Assembly: GCF_013348785.1 (NCBI RefSeq)
Contig: NZ_CP054691.1
Location: 2,542,001 to 2,606,000, forward strand
From: Gordonia sp. X0973
GTDB taxonomy: Bacteria; Actinomycetota; Actinomycetes; Mycobacteriales; Mycobacteriaceae
DNA: 64,000 bases
Direction: 5' to 3'
The position numbers and the translations under genes are program-made. The notes under the pieces were generated by a model. That model had not been told where the DNA came from. It made no database searches and saw only the letters and a list, made by a program, of their open reading frames with translations. This document shows positions 17,368 to 26,093 of the stretch, piece by piece (the stretch's first letter is position 1; every line of letters starts with the position of its first letter).

Positions 17368-17822
17368 CCCCGGAGCCGGGACCCGACCCGGGCCTGATCG
17401 ACGACCTGCAGCAGGAACTCACCGAGTTCTGGCGACGGGGGCGGGTGCGCGCCCGAAACAATTCGGCGCTGATCCACGCGAAGCTCGATCCGTCCTGCTA
17501 TCCGCTGCTGATGGCGGTGGCCCGCCTGCGCTCGGTTCCGATGTCGGAGTTGGTCCACCGCCTCGCGCTGGACAAGTCGACCGTCACCCGCCAGGTCGAC
17601 GCCCTGGAACGGCTCGGTCTGGTGACGCGCCGCCCCGACCCGGACGACGCCCGCGCGCGGGTCGTCGAGCTGACCCCCGACGGGCGTTCGCGGGTCGACG
17701 CGGCGATGGCGACCTCGGCGTCGAATTGGCGCGACCAGCTGGCCAAGTGGGACCCCGACGACATCCGGTCGCTGATCACCCTGATGCGCCGTCTGGATTC
17801 GCTGATGGACCAGAAGGGCTGA
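17364..17822 (+). CDS. MarR family transcriptional regulator
   Basis: A 152-residue winged-helix protein. The GTG start overlaps the HhH-GPD stop as GTGA, and upstream in this frame there is only the other gene. The winged HTH is clear: M-S-E-L-V-H-R-L-A-L-D-K-S-T-V-T-R-Q-V-D, followed by L-E-R-L-G-L-V and the wing R-R-P-D-P-D-D-A-R. MarR proteins bind small aromatic or toxic ligands and release DNA. A palindrome lies between this gene and the downstream efflux pump, so it probably represses the pump. The prophage has separated it from the ancestral promoter. Confidence 0.88.
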   Translation: MTPEPGPDPGLIDDLQQELTEFWRRGRVRARNNSALIHAKLDPSCYPLLMAVARLRSVPMSELVHRLALDKSTVTRQVDALERLGLVTRRPDPDDARARVVELTPDGRSRVDAAMATSASNWRDQLAKWDPDDIRSLITLMRRLDSLMDQKG

Positions 17823-17848
17823 GACCTGCATCACCCGTCGACTACTTA

Positions 17849-17863
17849 GTTGCTAGGTGCAAC
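17849..17863. promoter_or_regulatory. Probable MarR operator
   Basis: GTTGC-TAGGT-GCAAC is a perfect 5-bp inverted repeat with flanking A/T-rich bases (TTA before, AAA after), the usual form of MarR-family sites. It lies 25 bases before the start codon of the DHA2 transporter, directly after marR. Confidence 0.65.
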
Positions 17864-17887
17864 AAATTCTCGTTACAGTGTTGGCTC

Positions 17888-19579
17888 ATGAGCACCGCCG
17901 ACGCCGCGCAGTCCGATGACTTGACCCCGATGACGCACACCCAGAAGATCGAGGCCCTCGTCGGCCTGCTGCTGGGCATGTTCGTCGCCTTCCTCTCGTC
18001 GACGGTCGTCTCGATCGCCCTGCCGCAGATCATCAAGAACCTGCACGGGACCACCGACCAGTACACCTGGGTCGTGACGGCGACCCTGCTCGCGTCGACC
18101 GCGACCACCCCGATCTGGGGCAAATTCGCCGACCTGATGAGCAAGAAGCTGCTGGTCCAGATCGCGCTCGTCGTGTTCACCCTCGGGTCGGCCCTCGCGG
18201 GAATGTCGCACACGGCGTCGATGCTCATCGCCTGTCGTGCCGTCCAGGGCATCGGCCTCGGCGGTCTGCAGGCGCTGGTCATCATCGTCATCGCGTCGAT
18301 GTTCAGCCCGCGCGAGCGCGGCCGCTACCAGGGCCCGATCGCCGCGGTCATGTCGGTGGCGACCGTCGGCGGCCCGCTACTGGGCGGTGTCATCACCGAC
18401 ACCAGCTGGCTCGGCTGGCGCTGGACCTTCTACGTCTGCGTCCCCCTCGCCATCATCGCGCTGGTGGTGATCCAGCGGACCCTCAACGTCCCGACCATCC
18501 GCAAGCCGAACGTGAGCATCGACTACCTCGGCGCCGCTCTCATCGCCGGCGGCGTCATCGTCCTGCTGATCTGGGTGACCCTGGCCGGCAAGTCCTTCGC
18601 CTGGACCTCGGGCACCTCCTACCTGCTCGCGATCATCGGCGCACTGCTGCTGGTCCTGGCCGTCCTCGCCGAGGGCAAGCTGCTCAACCGCTTCCTGCCC
18701 TCCTTCCTGAAGGTGCGCGACCCGATCATCCCGCTGCACCTGTTCCGCGACCGCACGACGTCGCTGGCCACCGTCGCCAGCATCGCGGTCGGCGTCGCAC
18801 TGTTCGGTTCGGCGGTGTTCCTCGGCCAATACTTCCAGTTGGGCCGCGGCTACTCCCCGACCGTCTCGGGTCTGCTCACGCTGCCGATGGTCGGCGGCTC
18901 GCTGATCTTCGCGACCATCTCCGGTCAGCTGATCACCAAGTTCGGCCGGTGGAAGATCTTCCTCGTCTCCGGCGGCATCCTGATGACCGCGGGGTTCGGG
19001 CTGTTGTCCACCATCAACGGCCACACCAACATGTGGCTGGTCGGCCTCTTCCTCTTCGTGCTCGGCACCGGGATGGGCATGACGATGCAGAACCTGGTGC
19101 TGCCGGTCCAGAACGCCGTTCCCGCCGAGAACCTCGGCGTCGCGACGTCGACGGTCACGTTCTTCCGCTCCCTCGGCGGTGCCGCCGGTGTATCGGTGCT
19201 CGGCGCGGTGCTGTCCACGCATGTGAAGGACCTGACCATGTCCGGGTTGCGGGCCCTGGGCCAGGTTCAGGGGATGGCCTGCGGCAAGCTGCTGAAGGCG
19301 GGGATCGCCGGCAATCTGACGCCCGAGTGCGAGCACGTGCAGCGCACCGCCTTCGGTGACGGGGTGCCCACGATCTTCTTCTACGCCGCGATCATGGGGG
19401 CACTGGCCCTCGTCGCGATCCTGGCGATCAAGGAGGTCCGCCTCAAGACGATGACGCCGCTCGAAGAGCAGCAGCAGGCCGCCGCCGAGGCGATGGCCGG
19501 ACTGGCCCCCGACGAGTCGGCCGAGGTCGTCGCCGCCGAGCGCAGCGCCGACGCGGCCGCCGCCCGAAACAGGGGCTAG
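17888..19579 (+). CDS. DHA2 family multidrug efflux MFS transporter (EmrB/QacA type)
   Basis: The 563-residue membrane protein has about 14 hydrophobic segments, as in the DHA2 group of drug:H+ antiporters. Motif A appears after TM2 (G-K-F-A-D-L-M-S-K-K) and a motif C-like segment near residue 155 (V-A-T-V-G-G-P-L-L-G-G). A long loop near residues 265-285 and a charged Ala/Glu-rich cytoplasmic tail are normal for the group. The ATG follows the operator region; an upstream open extension would run through the palindrome and was rejected. Likely exports lipophilic toxic compounds under MarR control. Confidence 0.9.
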   Translation: MSTADAAQSDDLTPMTHTQKIEALVGLLLGMFVAFLSSTVVSIALPQIIKNLHGTTDQYTWVVTATLLASTATTPIWGKFADLMSKKLLVQIALVVFTLGSALAGMSHTASMLIACRAVQGIGLGGLQALVIIVIASMFSPRERGRYQGPIAAVMSVATVGGPLLGGVITDTSWLGWRWTFYVCVPLAIIALVVIQRTLNVPTIRKPNVSIDYLGAALIAGGVIVLLIWVTLAGKSFAWTSGTSYLLAIIGALLLVLAVLAEGKLLNRFLPSFLKVRDPIIPLHLFRDRTTSLATVASIAVGVALFGSAVFLGQYFQLGRGYSPTVSGLLTLPMVGGSLIFATISGQLITKFGRWKIFLVSGGILMTAGFGLLSTINGHTNMWLVGLFLFVLGTGMGMTMQNLVLPVQNAVPAENLGVATSTVTFFRSLGGAAGVSVLGAVLSTHVKDLTMSGLRALGQVQGMACGKLLKAGIAGNLTPECEHVQRTAFGDGVPTIFFYAAIMGALALVAILAIKEVRLKTMTPLEEQQQAAAEAMAGLAPDESAEVVAAERSADAAAARNRG

Positions 19580-19608
19580 CGGCTGGCCTGTGTCCTAGGC
19601 TGGGGCAC

Positions 19609-20379
19609 ATGGCCAACTCCCCCAGTCTCGACGCGAAGTCGATCATCGGTCTGCCGATTCGGATCGGTTTCGGGATCGCCGGTGTGACCATGAGCGCAAT
19701 CGAGTCGGCCGTGGGCGTCGCCCGCGTGACCGCGGAGGGCGTGCAGAGCGAGGTCAACCACGTTCTCGGCACGGACTCGAATGCGCTCGCCGACTCCCGG
19801 TCGCCCCTGGAGATCCTCAGCCACGTCGCCGAGCTCCTCGGACCCGACCGCCCGATCGGGCGCGCCCTGGCCCCGGGCGGCCCGGTGGACCGCCTGCTGC
19901 GCCGCGGCGGGGTCGTCGACCGGCTCACCGCCTCCGACGGGCTACTCGAGCAGCTCACCGCGCCGGGCGGTCTGCTGGACACGCTCACCGACACCGGCGG
20001 GATCCTCGAGCGGCTGAGCGCGGAGGGCAGCGTCGTCGACAAACTCACCGCCCCCGGCGGCGTGCTCGACAAGGTCGCCGAGCCCGGTGGGATCATCGAC
20101 CGCCTCGCCGACGACGACGGTCTGCTGGACCAATTACTCGGCGCCGACGGCGCCATCGAGCGCGCGATCGCCCCGGGCGGGCCGCTCGACCGCGTGGCCG
20201 AGCTCACCGAGAACATGAACGAGTTGACGCCCAGCCTCAACGCCATGAAGGAGGCGGTCAGCGAGTTGCGCGCGACCGTCGAACTGCTGAACGCATCGGT
20301 GGCCCCCCTCGGCGGCCTGGCCGACCGGCTGCCCAAGCGTCTCACCCGAGGGCGTCCGATCAACGTCCTCGAGCAGTAG
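19609..20379 (+). CDS. Decapeptide-repeat protein of unknown function
   Basis: The 256-residue protein starts with a short hydrophobic/amphipathic region (residues 14-40) and then has twelve uninterrupted 10-residue repeats at residues 81-200, with consensus G-h-h-D/E-R-L-x-A-P-G (h = hydrophobic). The last 55 residues look like a coiled coil ending in a basic tail. No family was recognised. The repeats vary strongly in sequence but never in length, so the spacing seems to matter, possibly a solenoid or long amphipathic rod. It sits between two transporter genes on the same strand, 29 bases after the DHA2 pump. Confidence 0.75.
   Translation: MANSPSLDAKSIIGLPIRIGFGIAGVTMSAIESAVGVARVTAEGVQSEVNHVLGTDSNALADSRSPLEILSHVAELLGPDRPIGRALAPGGPVDRLLRRGGVVDRLTASDGLLEQLTAPGGLLDTLTDTGGILERLSAEGSVVDKLTAPGGVLDKVAEPGGIIDRLADDDGLLDQLLGADGAIERAIAPGGPLDRVAELTENMNELTPSLNAMKEAVSELRATVELLNASVAPLGGLADRLPKRLTRGRPINVLEQ
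19849..20208 (+). repeat. Twelve 30-bp coding repeats (10-residue unit)
   Basis: The DNA has a 30-base period matching the protein repeats, with GGCGG and CTCGAC/CTGGAC sub-motifs recurring at the same phase. Units differ at many third and some first positions, so the array is old and kept by selection on the protein rather than by recent duplication. Confidence 0.75.
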
Positions 20380-20391
20380 CCCGCGCTGATC

Positions 20392-21804
20392 GTGCCGTTG
20401 ACCCGCGCGATCGCGTCCGTCTCGCGGTCCCTCCTCGTCGCCGTCGCCCTCCTGCTCCTCGTCGGACTCCTGACCGCCCTGAGCATGGGGGTCGGACTCA
20501 AGAACACGGCGATGCTCTGTGCCATTCTCTCCGTCCTCATGCTGGTCACGGGGTCGCACGCGATCGCCGCGCTCGACGTGCGGATGACGCTGCTGACCGG
20601 CTCCGCGGTCATCCTCGCGTGCCTGCCCGCCCTCCTGCTCAACAGGTGGCTGATCATCCCGGTCGGCGGCGCCGTCGTATTCCTTTCCACGTTGATGGGG
20701 GTCATCGGCCCGCGTTTCGGCGCCTGGGGCATGTCGACGGCGATGGCGGTCGTGTACACGGCGGGCACCGCCGCCATTCACCGCGACGGTTCCGGGGTGC
20801 TGCTGTGGGGAAAGACCGAGCTGGTGGTCACCGTCATCCTCGCCACCCTCGTCGCCTCGGCACTCGGCTGGGCGATGGTCTTCCGCAAGGATGACGGCGT
20901 CCTCGACAAGGCCGCGCAGGATCCGCCCGATCTGGAGCTGCTACTGCTGAACGGACTCGTCGTCGGGACCGCACCGGCCCGGATCGTCGACCCGGCCGCG
21001 GCCGCTGGAACGCTGGTGCGGATCCCCGGGGCGGTGCGCAGACGGGTCGCCCTGGCGATCGCCTCCAGCCTGACGAGCCGGCAGTCGGCCGAGTTGCACC
21101 AGGGTTTGCGGATGTTCGTCGCGCTGACCGTGGCGTGGGTCGTGATCCTGCTCAACCCGGGGATGCCGTTGACCCTGGTGATGCTGATGACGACCCTGGC
21201 GATGCTCACCCCCGAGACCCACGCCACCTGGTCGCAGGTCTCGGCGCGCCTGCTCAGCTCGGCGGTCGGCGCCGGCCTGGCGATCGGGATGACCTGGCTG
21301 CTCAGCGGCCAGCCCCACGGTCGGACGATCGCCATGTCCATCGGCGTGCTCGCCCTGTTGGTCCAGGTCGCCTACCTCGCCCGCCCGATCGTGAGCGCCG
21401 GCGCATCCGTCCTGGCGACGTCGGCGATACCGCTGCTCGGCTGGAGCGGCAGCCCCGTGCGGTATGCCCTGGTCTACCTCGCGGTGATGGTCGTCCTCGC
21501 CCTGCTCGCCGTCGCCCTGGACCGTTTCGGGCCGGTCCGCGAGATCGGCGACGAGGAGGCACTGGGGGCGATGCGCCTGCTCATCGAGACGCCGCCGCGA
21601 ACGCGGGAGTGGCGACGGCTGTGGGCGCGCGCGGCCACCGTCGAATCGACGACGCGCTACGGCGCGGTGCTCGAACCCGAGCTGGCCGACGCCATGCGCA
21701 CCATCCGGCTGGCCACGGCCTTCTCCGTCGCCGACGGGGATCGGTGGAACCGCATCGCCCTGCAGGCCTACGACCGGGCCGTCGAATTCGCCTCGCGCAG
21801 ATAG
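20392..21804 (+). CDS. FUSC-like membrane transporter (aromatic acid exporter type)
   Basis: A 470-residue protein with two blocks of transmembrane helices, at about residues 12-160 and 235-375, separated and followed by soluble parts. This doubled layout is that of the FUSC/YccS/AaeB group, which exports aromatic acids and fusaric acid. The second block starts with T-V-A-W-V-V-I-L-L-N-P and includes L-L-S-S-A-V-G-A-G-L-A-I-G-M. GTG start 12 bases after the decapeptide-repeat gene, so the three genes from the DHA2 pump on may be co-transcribed. The substrate is unknown. The 3' end overlaps the convergent next gene by 37 bases. Confidence 0.75.
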   Translation: MPLTRAIASVSRSLLVAVALLLLVGLLTALSMGVGLKNTAMLCAILSVLMLVTGSHAIAALDVRMTLLTGSAVILACLPALLLNRWLIIPVGGAVVFLSTLMGVIGPRFGAWGMSTAMAVVYTAGTAAIHRDGSGVLLWGKTELVVTVILATLVASALGWAMVFRKDDGVLDKAAQDPPDLELLLLNGLVVGTAPARIVDPAAAAGTLVRIPGAVRRRVALAIASSLTSRQSAELHQGLRMFVALTVAWVVILLNPGMPLTLVMLMTTLAMLTPETHATWSQVSARLLSSAVGAGLAIGMTWLLSGQPHGRTIAMSIGVLALLVQVAYLARPIVSAGASVLATSAIPLLGWSGSPVRYALVYLAVMVVLALLAVALDRFGPVREIGDEEALGAMRLLIETPPRTREWRRLWARAATVESTTRYGAVLEPELADAMRTIRLATAFSVADGDRWNRIALQAYDRAVEFASRR

Positions 21805-23024
21805 GCGACATACGCGTCGACGTCCACGACGTCGGGATCGGCGAGTACCGAGATGGTCACCGTCGGGCCGATCCCGTGTACCCCGTGGGTGAGTGCGTGG
21901 GTGGTCGAGAGCGCGGGGAACCCGGCGGTCATCCGCACGGCCCCGCCGGCGAGGCGCAGGTCCGCCGCCCCGCGGTTCACCGACGAGACGACGGTGTAAC
22001 CGGTCACCGCCTCCGGTGCTCCCCCCGATCCGAATCCGGTGACCGCCCAATGCATGAGCGCGGCGGGGGTGGCGGCCTCGGCCCGTCGCCCGGCGACCCG
22101 GGCCGGAGCGGCGTCCCGGGCGCGTGCGGCATCGATGGCCGCCTCGATGGCCGCGGCGCGGGTCGGCACGCCGGCCATGAAGAAGTTATTCGCCTGATGC
22201 GGTTGCCCGGGGTCGGGATCGCGGGCCAGCGTCAGTTCGACGACGGGCTCGCCCTCCACGAGTCCCGCCGCCGACAGTGCCGCGCCGATCGCCGCGATCG
22301 CGCCGACGGTGACCCGCGGGCCGAGTGTCGTCCTCGCGATGGTGAGCGTCCGCAACTCCCGTCGACGGCCGGCGGGCGAGTTGACCGCGGCCGGTGCCAC
22401 CGTTCCCGGACCCACATCCGTCTCGTCGCGGCGCGCGGACCGATAGGCGCGCACCCCGTCGACGACGAGTCGCAGCGCCTGGCCCGGAATCCGCAGCGCG
22501 CCGCGCGTCGCGGCCACCCATCCGGGCGACGCCCCCTCGGGTGTCGCCGCCGTCGGCCCCGCGTCGCCGAGGAGGGCGCGGGCGATCGCCGAGGCACCCC
22601 TGCCGTCGGCGAGTGCGTGTGAGATCTGCAGGACGACGACCCGCAGACGTCCGGGCACCTCCGACGGCCCGTCGACCGCGTCGAAGAGGTGCAGGCGCCA
22701 CGGTCTGCGGCGCGGCTCGACCTGGTCGGCGATCAGTGTGCCGACGGCGGTGAGCAGCCCGGACCAGGTGGCGTCGGCGAGAGGATGGACGACGACGTCC
22801 TCGGCCGACACCGGCCGCGGCACCCAACTCGGGTAGTCGAGATGGCCGGGGACCTCGGCGAGTACGACGTTGCACTGCCAGATCCGCGACGCGGCGCCCA
22901 CCAGGCCGGCCGCGACGTCGTCGCAGCGGGTCTCGGTCCGGTCGAAGGCGTACAGGAGGAACAGGTCGCTGCGCGCATCCGGAGCCGACCACAGCATCCG
23001 GGCGTCGACCGGGGACAACCGCAT
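21768..23024 (-). CDS. WS/DGAT-like acyltransferase
   Basis: A 418-residue member of the wax ester synthase/diacylglycerol acyltransferase superfamily. The catalytic H-x-x-x-D-G motif appears at residues 136-141 (H-A-L-A-D-G), the N-terminus has the typical L-S-P-V-D-A-R-M start, and a C-terminal half with N-N-F-F-M-A-G-V-P matches the DUF1298-like domain. Such enzymes transfer acyl groups from CoA to alcohols or diacylglycerol, producing storage lipid. The motif has a single His (S-H) instead of H-H, which is tolerated in the family. The start lies only 26 bases from the divergent cutinase. Confidence 0.82.
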   Translation of the reverse strand: MRLSPVDARMLWSAPDARSDLFLLYAFDRTETRCDDVAAGLVGAASRIWQCNVVLAEVPGHLDYPSWVPRPVSAEDVVVHPLADATWSGLLTAVGTLIADQVEPRRRPWRLHLFDAVDGPSEVPGRLRVVVLQISHALADGRGASAIARALLGDAGPTAATPEGASPGWVAATRGALRIPGQALRLVVDGVRAYRSARRDETDVGPGTVAPAAVNSPAGRRRELRTLTIARTTLGPRVTVGAIAAIGAALSAAGLVEGEPVVELTLARDPDPGQPHQANNFFMAGVPTRAAAIEAAIDAARARDAAPARVAGRRAEAATPAALMHWAVTGFGSGGAPEAVTGYTVVSSVNRGAADLRLAGGAVRMTAGFPALSTTHALTHGVHGIGPTVTISVLADPDVVDVDAYVAYLREANSTARS

Positions 23025-23050
23025 GTTACGAAAATAGGTACCATCGCAGG

Positions 23051-23761
23051 ATGATTCAACGCTGGACGGCCTCGGTCGTGGCCGCCATCGCCCTCATCTC
23101 CGGAGTGTTCCTCGGCAGTGCGCCCGCCACGGCGGCGCCCGGCTGCGCCGACATCGAGGTCCTATGGGCCAGGGGAACCGCGGAACCGGGCGCGCCGATC
23201 GGGTACACCGGCCTGGCATTCGTCCAGGCGTTGCGCGGCCAGACACCCGGGCGGTCGCTGAACGCCCGCGGCGTCTCCTATGCCGCGAGCGACGACTTCA
23301 ACAATCGCGTGAAGTTCGTCGAGTCGGTGAACGCCGGGGTCAAGTCGGCCCAGAACGTGATCAAGGGGATCGCGGCGAGGTGCCCGCGCAGCCGCATCGT
23401 CTTCGGCGGCTACTCGCAGGGCGCCGTGGTGGCCGGATACGCGCTGGTGGACAAGCTCCAGATCCCCCGCAAATACCTCGCCTACCAGCGGTATGCCCCG
23501 CCGCCGCTGCCCGCCTCGGTCACCAGCCACCTGGCCGCGGTCGTGTTCTTCGGCGAACCCTCTGCGCGTTTCATCCGCGATCTGGGCGCACCGCCGATCA
23601 TCGTCGGCGGCCGTTTCCGCCCCAAGCTGGTGCGCTTCTGCGCCCCCGGCGACACCATCTGCAACGGCGCACCGGTCGGGGCGCCGTCGGTGCAGCACGG
23701 CCTGTACCCGTTCAACGGGATGACGGTCGCCGCCGCGGCCTTCGCCGTCCGGCGTCTGTAG
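23051..23761 (+). CDS. Secreted cutinase family esterase
   Basis: The 236-residue protein has a signal peptide (residues 1-29, cut after A-T-A-A-P) and a cutinase fold: W-A-R-G-T-A-E-P near residue 39, the nucleophile elbow G-Y-S-Q-G with Ser122, Asp201 in C-A-P-G-D, and His216. Four cysteines (32, 111, 197 and 204) fit the two disulfides of the family. Cutinase-like proteins of mycolata hydrolyse esters of lipids or polyesters outside the cell. It is divergent from the WS/DGAT gene, with nearly no room for two classical promoters. Confidence 0.92.
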   Translation: MIQRWTASVVAAIALISGVFLGSAPATAAPGCADIEVLWARGTAEPGAPIGYTGLAFVQALRGQTPGRSLNARGVSYAASDDFNNRVKFVESVNAGVKSAQNVIKGIAARCPRSRIVFGGYSQGAVVAGYALVDKLQIPRKYLAYQRYAPPPLPASVTSHLAAVVFFGEPSARFIRDLGAPPIIVGGRFRPKLVRFCAPGDTICNGAPVGAPSVQHGLYPFNGMTVAAAAFAVRRL

Positions 23762-23764
23762 AAA

Positions 23765-24223
23765 CTATTCCGCGCGGAGCGCCTTGAGTGCCCGGTCGGC
23801 GTGGACATCCATGTTGACCTCCGAGGCGATCACCTCGGCGATCGTACCATCGGTGCGGATGGCGAAAGTGGTGCGCTTCGTGGGCATCCCGACCTTGGCG
23901 AGCAGACCGCGCCGGACCCCGTAGGCTTCCGCGACCTCGCCGTCGACGTCGGCGAGCAACGGGTAGTCGAGGTTGTGCTCACCGGTCCACCGTTGCTGCT
24001 TCTCCACCGCGTCGCGGCTGATCCCGATGCGCTGCACACCGGCGGCGGCGAACTCGGCGGCGAGGTCGCGGAAATGGCACGCCTCCTTGGTGCAGCCGGG
24101 GGTGAACGCCGCCGGGTAGAAGAACAATGCGACGGGACCGCCGGCGAGCAGGTCGTCGAGCGTGCGGACGTCGCCGTTCTGGTCGGGTAGCGCGAATACT
24201 GGGGCCTTGTCTCCGGGCTTCAT
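23765..24223 (-). CDS. bcp: Thioredoxin-dependent peroxiredoxin, Bcp/PrxQ type
   Basis: The 152-residue protein carries T-P-G-C-T-K-E-A-C, with the peroxidatic Cys44 and a resolving Cys49 five residues later, the signature of the Bcp/PrxQ group. It reduces peroxides with electrons from thioredoxin in the cytoplasm. Further family segments are F-F-Y-P-A-A-F-T-P-G and a T-F-A-I-R-T-D-G-T-I strand. The start M-K-P-G-D was chosen since the open frame upstream has no family resemblance. It converges with the cutinase gene with only 3 bases between stops. Confidence 0.92.
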   Translation of the reverse strand: MKPGDKAPVFALPDQNGDVRTLDDLLAGGPVALFFYPAAFTPGCTKEACHFRDLAAEFAAAGVQRIGISRDAVEKQQRWTGEHNLDYPLLADVDGEVAEAYGVRRGLLAKVGMPTKRTTFAIRTDGTIAEVIASEVNMDVHADRALKALRAE

Positions 24224-24254
24224 GCCACCAGTCTGCCGCGCCCGGCCACCGGTG

Positions 24255-26027
24255 TCACGACAGGTCTCGCTTGAGGCCGATGTGGTTGGCGCTGTAGCCG
24301 TTGCGCGCGTAGAAGGAGCGGGCCCGTTCGCGCACCTCGTCGGTGGTGAGCTGTGCCAGCGTCGCCCCGTGGGAACGACCGTGCTGGTGTGCCCACGACA
24401 GCATCGCGGCGCCCAGGCCGCGCGACCGCTGCGCCGCCGCCACCCGCACGCCTTCGATCTGCAGCCGGGTCGTGCCGGCACGGGTCAGCCCAGGCAGCAC
24501 CGTCAGCTGCATCGTGCCGACGACGTCATCGGCGGCCGACCGCACCACGGCCAGGTAATGCGACCGGTCGCGGGTCAACTCGTCGTAGGCGGCCTCGTAG
24601 CGTGCTAGTTCATCGGTCTCCCGAGTGCGGCCCACCTCGTCGTCGTGCAGCAGCGCGACGATGGCGGGTACGTCGGCCCTGGTTGCGCGCTGGATTCGGA
24701 ACTCCTCTCCGTCCCGGTTGCGCACGACCCCGCCGACCGACGAACGCGCCCCAGCCTGCATCTTCGCGACGAGCAGATCCAGCCAACCACCGACGCTGAC
24801 CCGCGCCTCCGGGGTGTCCGGGTAGCGGCACCGCAGGTGCAATCCGGAGCCGTCGAGGATGAACCACAGCATCACGCCGTCGGTGCGGATCGTCGCCCCG
24901 ACGTACTGGGCGTCGAGCCCGGCGGTGTCGACGCGGACCGGGAGCCGGCGCAGGTCCAACCAGGAGATCGCGAACATCCCGGGCGCCTCCGGCATCCCGC
25001 CCCACGGCACCAGGATGTCCGCGAGCGGCCACGATCCGAGGCGCACCGCCTCGCGGACCGCGTCGGCGCAGGCGGCGGGCGCCGGGTCGGCCGACTCGAT
25101 CACCGAATTGGTGATGAACCACCCGACCGAATCGTGCCAGGTCTCGTCGTAGCGGCTGTGCACCGGGAACACCGCGCGCAGCGGCGCGCCGGCCATCTCG
25201 CGGGTCACCGCCGTCATCGCCGAGACGGCCAACGCCAACGTCGAGACGCCGTCCTCCCGGGCCTGGGCCGAGAAGGCGGCCGAATCGTCGACGTCGAATA
25301 CGTCGCGGACCTCGACGCGCTCGGCATGCGGCAGCGCCGTCCCCAGCGGCAGCGGGAACAGCGGCATGACGTCGCCGCAGTCCGCGAGGATCGCCGCCCA
25401 CCGCGACCGCACGTCCTCCGGCGCGGTGGGCCGGTCGATCAGCGCGCGGGTGTGCTCGACGAATGCGGGCACCTCGTCGAGCTCCGGCGACGCCCCGGAT
25501 TCGATCCGCCCCAGCGCGGTCAGGAAGTCGCGCAGGATCACCAGCATCGACCACATGTCGACATGCGAGTGGTCGGCGGCGACGACGATCGTCGGTCCGG
25601 CCGCCGTCTCGAGCACGCACAGTCGGTGCGCGGGTCGCGAGTACGACGAGCAGGCCTCGTCCAGCACGTCACGCAGGGCGTCGTTGACGGCCTCGCCCGC
25701 GGCAATCGGGTGTTCCACCCAGCCACCCGGGCTGATCCGCACCTGTGAGAGTTCCGGCTGGCCGTCGTCGCCCGGGGTGAACACCGTTCGCAACGTGCCG
25801 TGTCGGGCGATCACCGCCAGCCACGCCGCGGCGAGAGATTCACGCGGGACCGGATCGGTCAGCCGGAACGACAACGCCATCCACGATCCGGCCCGATCCC
25901 CCGCGGCGACGTGCCGTCCCTGGTCGAACGACACGGGGAGCGCCGCGCCGGGTTCAGAGACGGTGACGTCGTAGCCCATCAACCGACCGAACGGGAGCCG
26001 CAGGTGGGCGACGTTGGTGAGCCGCAT
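24255..26027 (-). CDS. Condensation-type acyltransferase fused to a GNAT acetyltransferase
   Basis: This 590-residue protein has two parts. Residues 1 to about 430 resemble the CoA-dependent acyltransferase/NRPS condensation fold, with the catalytic H-x-x-x-D at His153-Asp157 (D-H-S-H-V-D-M-W), as in PapA-like acyltransferases of mycolata. Residues about 440-590 are a GNAT domain with acetyl-CoA motif R-S-R-G-L-G-A-A-M-L and a C-terminal R-S-F-Y-A-R-N-G-Y. The two domains are in one uninterrupted frame. Possibly it esterifies a lipid or peptide alcohol and acetylates an amine of the same molecule. I know of no standard annotation for this fusion. Confidence 0.75.
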   Translation of the reverse strand: MRLTNVAHLRLPFGRLMGYDVTVSEPGAALPVSFDQGRHVAAGDRAGSWMALSFRLTDPVPRESLAAAWLAVIARHGTLRTVFTPGDDGQPELSQVRISPGGWVEHPIAAGEAVNDALRDVLDEACSSYSRPAHRLCVLETAAGPTIVVAADHSHVDMWSMLVILRDFLTALGRIESGASPELDEVPAFVEHTRALIDRPTAPEDVRSRWAAILADCGDVMPLFPLPLGTALPHAERVEVRDVFDVDDSAAFSAQAREDGVSTLALAVSAMTAVTREMAGAPLRAVFPVHSRYDETWHDSVGWFITNSVIESADPAPAACADAVREAVRLGSWPLADILVPWGGMPEAPGMFAISWLDLRRLPVRVDTAGLDAQYVGATIRTDGVMLWFILDGSGLHLRCRYPDTPEARVSVGGWLDLLVAKMQAGARSSVGGVVRNRDGEEFRIQRATRADVPAIVALLHDDEVGRTRETDELARYEAAYDELTRDRSHYLAVVRSAADDVVGTMQLTVLPGLTRAGTTRLQIEGVRVAAAQRSRGLGAAMLSWAHQHGRSHGATLAQLTTDEVRERARSFYARNGYSANHIGLKRDLS

Positions 26028-26093
26028 GGCGGTACCTTAGCCCGCCCGCGCGGCCCGCGCTTCGTACGATGGCTGCCTGACGAGAGGAACCCC

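Noticed and set aside
19849..20208. A 30-bp-period array considered as a CRISPR
   Set aside because: Units follow each other without spacers, differ from one another, and keep a single open frame. It is a protein repeat.
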